This document shows positions 59,053-64,000 of a DNA stretch of 64,000 nt, in pieces (the first letter of the stretch is position 1; each line of letters starts with the position of its first letter). The notes below the pieces were generated by a model. It saw only the letters and a program-made list of their open reading frames with translations. It did no database searches and was not told the DNA's origin. Position numbers and translations under genes: made by a program. The DNA comes from Comamonadaceae bacterium. Its GTDB lineage: Bacteria > Pseudomonadota > Gammaproteobacteria > Burkholderiales > Burkholderiaceae_C. The DNA lies in contig CANBWK010000001.1 in assembly GCA_947373105.1 (NCBI GenBank), positions 1-64,000 of the forward strand, given 5' to 3'.

Positions 59053-60288
59053 ATGAGCGTTCAATCAGAAACCTCAAGAGCGGAGCCTTCCACTTCGGTG
59101 GCGCTTTTTGATGCCAGTCCTTTTTTTGAAAAAGTATTTTTCTTCGGAGTTCAACACGGCATCCTGGATCAAGCCAAACTGGACAGCATCCAAAACGACG
59201 CTCCCAAAGGCATGGTTCAGATTGCAAGGTATTTTGGAAGTGAATTTCTGCGCCCTGAATTGGAAAAAGCCCGGGACCGCATTATCAATTTGGTGAGTAT
59301 GAATTTGGAGCATGAAAGTGGTGGCGATTTGGCTGTCGCTGCAAAAATTCTCCGCGAGAACAGTTTCATGTCCCGCTCCAAAGCCGCTTCAGACATGCTC
59401 AAGGCCTTGATTGCCATGCCGCAAAACAGCCATTTTGGAATGAATGAACACGGCAGTTTCAGCGACAAGCACATTCCGCAATTGGCAAAATGGACCTTGT
59501 CTAATTTAGCCGAATACCAATCCGAGCTGGTCAAACGACAGGCTGTTGCACAACTCATCGATGCTGCTCAGTGGTTGGCTGACAGTTTAGGAATGGACGC
59601 GGACGATCTGGAGGATGCAGGGCCTGATGCCGAAGCCGTTATTCGTACTGCGTTATTGGTGCAGCATTGCCCGCAAAAAACGATTCCAGATTGGCTGAAT
59701 TTTCAACAATTGATATTGTCTTTGCGGAAAAAAAACGGCACAAAACCAATTCATTTGATTCTGCCAAAGGGTTTGCCTTCTGATTACAAACTCATTGTTG
59801 AACAGGTGCTTGAAACCATGAAAATGGATTTACCCAAAATTCTTGATGCCACACTCACACCACAAAAGTTATTCAATCAAACCCCAGCTTTTGTGGGCCG
59901 GTATTTCTGGATCGAAGACAGCCTTGCTCAGATCGATCATTTTGACCGTGAGGCAAGTGTCATTTGGAACAAGGTTACCAAAGGACACAGTGACGACAGC
60001 TCATTGCTGACAATGTTTCTTTGCATTGGAGCCGGTGTTTCGGGCAAAACCCTGTTGACCGAAAAATCCGCTTCAGCTTTGATCCGCAAAATCCGCAAAT
60101 CAGGTTTGCATTCGCCTTTGGTCACTCAATTTATTCTGGAACAAGCCCCAGTTCAATATCAATCTGATTACATCCATTTATGGGAGCGCTTTTTTGAGGA
60201 TGCGCAAGCCACACTTCAAAGTGACCGCGATTACAAGTTGCATGATGCGTTGGTCTTGTTGCGGAACGATTGCAACATCAGCGATTAA
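59053..60288 (+). CDS. Unknown protein of the J-domain operon (gene 4)
   Basis: 411 residues. No signal peptide, membrane helix, Walker motif or clear catalytic motif is seen. It is mostly helical, with an aromatic N-terminal block (SPFFEKVFFFGVQHGIL), a central acidic segment (MDADDLEDAGPDAEA) and one strand-rich patch (KPIHLILPKGL). I do not recognise a family. It closes the four-gene operon; a weak inverted repeat lies seven bases after its stop. Confidence 0.85.
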   Translation: MSVQSETSRAEPSTSVALFDASPFFEKVFFFGVQHGILDQAKLDSIQNDAPKGMVQIARYFGSEFLRPELEKARDRIINLVSMNLEHESGGDLAVAAKILRENSFMSRSKAASDMLKALIAMPQNSHFGMNEHGSFSDKHIPQLAKWTLSNLAEYQSELVKRQAVAQLIDAAQWLADSLGMDADDLEDAGPDAEAVIRTALLVQHCPQKTIPDWLNFQQLILSLRKKNGTKPIHLILPKGLPSDYKLIVEQVLETMKMDLPKILDATLTPQKLFNQTPAFVGRYFWIEDSLAQIDHFDREASVIWNKVTKGHSDDSSLLTMFLCIGAGVSGKTLLTEKSASALIRKIRKSGLHSPLVTQFILEQAPVQYQSDYIHLWERFFEDAQATLQSDRDYKLHDALVLLRNDCNISD

Positions 60289-60294
60289 TAAGTA

Positions 60295-60340
60295 ACAAAT
60301 TTACGCACCATTTGTAACACTTTAAAACTCTATCAATAAA
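60295..60340 (+). promoter_or_regulatory. Weak hairpin and candidate promoter between operon and lipase-like gene
   Basis: ACAAAT, nine bases, ATTTGT forms a 6-bp inverted repeat at 60295-60315. Overlapping it, TTGTAA (60312) and AATAAA (60335) are spaced by 17 bases and could be a promoter for the next gene, with four of six matches each. Confidence 0.3.
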
Positions 60341-60371
60341 ATCCAATGCCAGAGCACGATATGCTTTGCGA

Positions 60372-61556
60372 ATGAACTCGACAACACGCTCTATTAGCTC
60401 CTTCGCCTCGGTTTTGCTTTCTTGCGCACTGTTGGCCTCTTGTGGCGGCGGAGGGAGCTTGGAACTCGCCGAGCCCAAAATCCCGGAGGTTACGGGACAA
60501 GGTGCTTTGGTGGGTGTGGAGGCTTTGCCTATTTTTTCCGCACAATTTTTTCGCGATGGCCTGGCGGCTCAAAATGCCATTGTTCCAAGTGCCAAGCCCA
60601 TTTATGACGTTAAAGCATGGCGAGTTCGCTACATGACATTGAATGGCCAAGGACTGGCTGTGGAGGCTTCCGGCTTGATTGGAATTCCTGTTAAATCCCA
60701 AGGATCACTCAGCCCCGTTGTCAGCTATCAGCACGGCACCATTTTCAAAGATGCACAGGCGCCTAGTAACAATCTAATTGCAACTGAACCCACCTTATTA
60801 ATGGCATCCATGGGCTACATTGCCGTGGCACCTGACTATGTCGGTTATGGCGCAAGCAAAGGCAAAGAACACCCCTATTTAATGGCCACACCCACAGCCA
60901 ATGCGGTGATTGATTTACTCACTGCAACAAGAATCTGGCGTCAACGCGAAGGTTATGGAAGCAACGGGCAGTTGTTCTTGATGGGCTATTCTGAAGGTGG
61001 CTACGCCACGGTCGCAGCACATCGAAAAATGCAATCTGACAACAGTGTTCACCTACCCCAGCTAGCAGGTGTTATTCCTGGCGCTGGCCCCTACCATGTC
61101 GGCGAAACTTTGAATGTACTGTTGCTTCGTGTTCGTGACCAAAACCCTTTGATTGGTGGTTTGCTCAGCCCAGGACTGCTTAAAAATTTGGGTGCGACTG
61201 TGCGAAATGAAGTTCGCCGTCAACTTGTCAAAGCCTTGATTCCCTCGGATGCAGATGTCACATTGAACACCACCTTCATTGACTATTTTTTAGCCGACGA
61301 TACCGCAGCCTTGGACAGGGATTGCAACGTACACGATTGGGCCCCTTTAAAGCGGGTCGATCTCTTTCACGGCAAAGACGATCAAACGGTCCCCTACTCG
61401 TCCTCAACCCGCACCTTGCAAGCCATGCTAAGTCGCGGTGCAACATCGGTGTCATTAACGAATTGTTCAGCAACACCTTCTGGCCACTTGGAATGCGTAC
61501 CGTCCTATTTTGACTTTGCCCTCATGAATCTGAAAGCGGTTGCGAAAGGTCTCTGA
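60372..61556 (+). CDS. Lipase-like alpha/beta-hydrolase lipoprotein
   Basis: 394 residues from the ATG at 60372; the ORF track begins at a TTG two codons earlier. A lipoprotein signal ends in LLASC with a poly-Gly stretch after the Cys. The fold follows the secretory-lipase pattern: SYQHGTIF oxyanion region, nucleophile elbow GYSEGGYATV, acid in HGKDDQTVPYS and His in SGHLECV. Cys residues near the C-terminus could form a disulfide. It probably hydrolyses esters at the cell surface; the substrate is unknown. Confidence 0.87.
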   Translation: MNSTTRSISSFASVLLSCALLASCGGGGSLELAEPKIPEVTGQGALVGVEALPIFSAQFFRDGLAAQNAIVPSAKPIYDVKAWRVRYMTLNGQGLAVEASGLIGIPVKSQGSLSPVVSYQHGTIFKDAQAPSNNLIATEPTLLMASMGYIAVAPDYVGYGASKGKEHPYLMATPTANAVIDLLTATRIWRQREGYGSNGQLFLMGYSEGGYATVAAHRKMQSDNSVHLPQLAGVIPGAGPYHVGETLNVLLLRVRDQNPLIGGLLSPGLLKNLGATVRNEVRRQLVKALIPSDADVTLNTTFIDYFLADDTAALDRDCNVHDWAPLKRVDLFHGKDDQTVPYSSSTRTLQAMLSRGATSVSLTNCSATPSGHLECVPSYFDFALMNLKAVAKGL

Positions 61557-61654
61557 TTTGATTAGGGTAAACCCGACGGCCGGCACCCTCTTTCCATAAA
61601 TCCATCGGGAATCGCCTAATATGCGTGTCATCGCGCCAACTACTATCGATTACG

Positions 61655-62503
61655 ATGACAAATCCTTCCGTTACGCAAGCTGCCATGGGCAGTTTTGCAT
61701 CCGCATCAGACCCACGCCTTGCACAGGTCATGGCTCTTTTGGTTAAGCATCTTCACGCATTTGTCACTGAATCCAAACTCACCAAAGAAGAATGGATGAA
61801 AGGCTTAGAGTTTCTGACGCAAAGTGCCGCTATCACCGACTCAGAGCGTAATGAATTCAGTCTGCTGTCTGACATTTTGGGGATTTCATCTATTGTGGAT
61901 GTTGTTTCTCAGCCAGTGGGGGGAACCTCCAGCAGCGTCTTGGGGCCTTTTCACAGCCATGACTCACGTCTGCAACCCAATGGGGTCGACCTCACAGGCG
62001 ACCAACCCGGCGATAGAACCTGGCTTCATGGGTATGTCTTAGATCAAGAAGGACATGCCATTGAAAATGCCGAAATCGACTTTTGGCAAAACGCCGACAA
62101 CGGTTTGTACCCTGCCCAAGACTCAGCCCAGGATCCACACAACTTGAGGTGCAAAATCAAATGTGCAGCGGATGGCAGTTTCAATTTACTGACCATTCGC
62201 CCTCATCCTTACACCGTTCCGACCGATGGCCCTGTGGGTGCCTTATTGGCCGCAAGCAATCGCAGCATCTGGCGACCGGCTCACTACCATGTCATCGTCA
62301 GTGCCCCCGGCTATATTGGCTTGGTAACGGAACTGTTTCCGCAAGAATCTGATTACATCGACAATGACACTGTGTTTGGCGTACGTGAAGGTTTGATCGT
62401 GCCTTTTGTCAAATCCAGTAATGTAGAAATCGCAAACCGTTATGACCTTGATGCCCCGTTTTACGAAGTGAAATTCGACTTCAAATTGGTCAAGCAGACC
62501 TGA
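61655..62503 (+). CDS. Intradiol ring-cleavage dioxygenase (hydroxyquinol/catechol 1,2-type)
   Basis: 282 residues from the ATG at 61655; the ORF track uses a GTG ten codons earlier, and neither has a clear ribosome-binding site. The N-terminal helical dimerisation segment (about 15-95) precedes the beta-sandwich. The Fe(III) ligands can be placed: Tyr in DNGLYPAQD, Tyr in RPHPYTVP and the two His in RPAHYHVIV. RCKIKCAADGSF replaces the usual RG...D.dG block. It should open catechol or hydroxyquinol to a muconate or maleylacetate. It is followed 36 bases later by a Bug-family receptor. Confidence 0.9.
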   Translation: MTNPSVTQAAMGSFASASDPRLAQVMALLVKHLHAFVTESKLTKEEWMKGLEFLTQSAAITDSERNEFSLLSDILGISSIVDVVSQPVGGTSSSVLGPFHSHDSRLQPNGVDLTGDQPGDRTWLHGYVLDQEGHAIENAEIDFWQNADNGLYPAQDSAQDPHNLRCKIKCAADGSFNLLTIRPHPYTVPTDGPVGALLAASNRSIWRPAHYHVIVSAPGYIGLVTELFPQESDYIDNDTVFGVREGLIVPFVKSSNVEIANRYDLDAPFYEVKFDFKLVKQT

Positions 62504-62539
62504 TTAAATTAGACAGACTCCATCACAAGAGACAAAATC

Positions 62540-63514
62540 ATGAAGAAATTTAATGGGATCAAAGCACTAGGGCTCGCCGCGATGGTGACGGCATTTATCG
62601 GATTGGATGCCCGCGCCCAAACCGACTGGCCTAAGGTCAAACCCGTGACTTTGCTGGTTGCATTTGCGCCTGGCGCCTCTACGGATATTGTTGCCCGGTC
62701 ATTGACACAAAAACTATCCGAATTAACCGGTGGTAACTTCATTGTAGAAAACAAGGGCGGTGCAGGCGGCAATATTGCATCAACCCAGGTCAAACGGTCC
62801 GCACCCGATGGCTACACTATATTGGTTCACAGTGTGGCATTTGCCGTGAACCCCTCTCTTTATGCAGATGCCGGCTACGATGCCGTGAAAGATTTCTCAC
62901 CGGTTGCGCTGGGTCCAAAGACGCCCAATATTTTCACAGTCAACCCCAGCGTGCCCGTTAAATCTTTGCCTGAATTGGTCGAAGCCGCCAAAAAAGCCCC
63001 TTTTAATTACGCATCTTCTGGCATCGGCACCACGACCCATTTATCGATGGAGCGACTCAAGTCGGCAGCTAAAATTGACATTGTGCATGTGCCTTACCAA
63101 CCTGCGGCAGCGATTAATGCGGTTGTGGCCGGACACACTCAAATTGCATCGACCTCGATGCCCCCTGCGGTTCCGATGATCAAAGCGGGCAGACTCAAAG
63201 CACTCGCCGTCACCAGTGCCACCCGCTCCCCCTTGCTTCCTGATGTTCCTTCCATCACCGAGTTCGGCTACAAAGAGTTTGATGACTACACTTGGTTCGG
63301 ATTCTTTGCGCCTGCAGGAACCCCTGCCGCGGTGATAGAAAAGCTGAATGCGGCATTGAACCGCGCAATGGAGTCGCCCGATATCGTTGAGAAATTTGCC
63401 CAACTGGGCATGTCCAGTACGCACAACAATGCCACCGAATTTGGTAACTTTTTAAAATCAGAAGTTCCTAAATGGGCAGCTGTCGTCAAGAGCTCAGGCG
63501 CCAAAGCAGACTGA
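62540..63514 (+). CDS. Bug-family tripartite tricarboxylate transporter receptor
   Basis: 324 residues. A signal peptide (MKKFNGIKALGLAAMVTAFIGLDARAQ) leads to the Bug/TctC fold: VAFAPGASTDIVARSL, VENKGGAGGNIAS, RSAPDGYTIL, NYASSGIGTTTHLS. These periplasmic receptors bind carboxylates or aromatic acids and often sit next to catabolic genes. No TctA/TctB membrane genes follow in the window. Linked to the dioxygenase upstream, it probably supplies an aromatic or related acid. It is convergent with the last gene by 35 bases. Confidence 0.92.
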   Translation: MKKFNGIKALGLAAMVTAFIGLDARAQTDWPKVKPVTLLVAFAPGASTDIVARSLTQKLSELTGGNFIVENKGGAGGNIASTQVKRSAPDGYTILVHSVAFAVNPSLYADAGYDAVKDFSPVALGPKTPNIFTVNPSVPVKSLPELVEAAKKAPFNYASSGIGTTTHLSMERLKSAAKIDIVHVPYQPAAAINAVVAGHTQIASTSMPPAVPMIKAGRLKALAVTSATRSPLLPDVPSITEFGYKEFDDYTWFGFFAPAGTPAAVIEKLNAALNRAMESPDIVEKFAQLGMSSTHNNATEFGNFLKSEVPKWAAVVKSSGAKAD

Positions 63515-63549
63515 GTGCCACCTGCCTTGCAGCTTTGGCGCTGAAAGGC

Positions 63550-64000
63550 TTAGGGTCTTGTCATTTCCAAAGCGCGTTGGTAGTAGCTCAAATCCAGGTA
63601 TTTGTCTGGCGCTGGCGCTTGGCCACCCCACATGCCCAGTATCTCTGCGCGTATGGACAGTAAATTCTTGAAACCCTGCATATTGAAAGCGCAATCTCGA
63701 CTCAAGCCACTTCCCGGCACAAGCAACTCGTCATACGTTGTTGTAGCCATGCGGTTGTCCACATTGAGCTCACGTTGCAACACTTTGATGGTTAATTCCT
63801 TTTGAGCCGGGTCAAAAACTGCCCTGCAAGCTTCAACGTAGGCTGTGATGTAACGCTGAACCAAGACTGAGTTTTGTTGCGCCCAAGCACGCATAGTCCA
63901 CATGCCTGTTCCTTGATAAGGTCCATACAAATCAATGGTGCGTCCCAGACTTTTGGCACCCCGGTCTTTCGCAATCACGGCCCAAGGGGCGAAGTTCATA
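63550..64000 (-). CDS. NMT1/SsuA-like ABC substrate-binding protein, 3' part (cut by window edge)
   Basis: At least 149 C-terminal residues; the frame is open to the window end. The Met at 63999 is probably internal, since these receptors are about 330 residues. NFAPWAVIAKDRGAKSLGRTI, GTGMWTMRAWAQQNSVLVQRYITAYVEACR and the late helices fit the periplasmic receptor of nitrate/sulfonate/taurine-type ABC importers. The substrate is unknown. The ATPase and permease would lie beyond the window. Confidence 0.75.
   Translation of the reverse strand, partial: MNFAPWAVIAKDRGAKSLGRTIDLYGPYQGTGMWTMRAWAQQNSVLVQRYITAYVEACRAVFDPAQKELTIKVLQRELNVDNRMATTTYDELLVPGSGLSRDCAFNMQGFKNLLSIRAEILGMWGGQAPAPDKYLDLSYYQRALEMTRP

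Overview
The window looks like chromosomal core sequence from a betaproteobacterium of the order Burkholderiales, most likely Comamonadaceae (Limnohabitans/Rhodoferax-like). This is an inference from gene order and protein flavour: the hfq-hflX-hflK-hflC-DUF2065-hisZ-purA order, a Bug-family solute receptor, an AFG1/ZapE protein, a DUF465 protein and a short CHR-type chromate transporter pair. I see no rRNA, tRNA, CRISPR array, insertion sequence or phage gene. Coding density is very high and no gene-free stretch exceeds about 210 bases.

Layout. (1) 0.1-15.7 kb: a glycine-zipper lipoprotein, a cystatin-like lipoprotein coupled to purL, divergent map-glnD, a YgiQ radical-SAM protein, a YigZ/IMPACT protein, a two-gene chromate transporter, a small lipoprotein, rlmB, an orphan YbbA-like ABC ATPase divergent from a TesA-like esterase, and a 65-codon basic protein ending in a terminator. 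(2) 15.9-33.4 kb: a long co-directional minus-strand run. In transcription order it is ndk, rlmN, pilW, rodZ-like, ispG, hisS, yfgM-like, bamB, der, hfq, hflX, hflK, hflC, DUF2065, hisZ, purA, a phosphoribosyltransferase and a cystathionine beta-lyase-like gene. Many junctions are 4-8 nt overlaps. The run combines nucleotide and isoprenoid supply, translation, outer-membrane assembly, RNA chaperoning and membrane proteolysis control. (3) 33.5-41.2 kb: scpB-rluB, rluD divergent from bamD, and the overlapping set zapE - small secreted protein - DUF465 - yoaA. (4) 41.2-49.0 kb: the 2-oxoglutarate dehydrogenase operon sucA-sucB-lpdA with its terminator, preceded by a propionyl-CoA synthetase gene. 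(5) 49.1-57.4 kb: accessory metabolism, with an isochorismatase-like hydrolase, an NlpC/P60 peptidase, a short-chain dehydrogenase, a VOC protein, an E. coli-type YcaO, a YbfB/YjiJ-type MFS transporter and a Baeyer-Villiger-type flavin monooxygenase. (6) 57.4-60.3 kb: a tight four-gene operon made of a J-domain-only protein and three proteins I do not recognise. (7) 60.4-64.0 kb: a lipase-like lipoprotein, an intradiol ring-cleavage dioxygenase, a Bug-family receptor and the 3' part of an NMT1/SsuA-like receptor gene cut by the window edge.

The best candidates for something undescribed are the J-domain-led unknown operon (57380-60288) and the lipoprotein with two cystatin signature motifs behind purL (633-1007). 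Among non-coding signals, the clearest are a strong promoter so close to the NlpC/P60 start codon that the mRNA should be leaderless, a perfect 7-6-7 inverted repeat before the SDR gene, 13-nt direct repeats before sucA, and an 8-bp tandem repeat just before sucB.

Start codons were moved from the ORF-track starts where a Shine-Dalgarno site, overlap with a neighbour or family N-terminus argued for it. Such changes are stated in each entry. All family assignments come from reading motifs, not from database searches.
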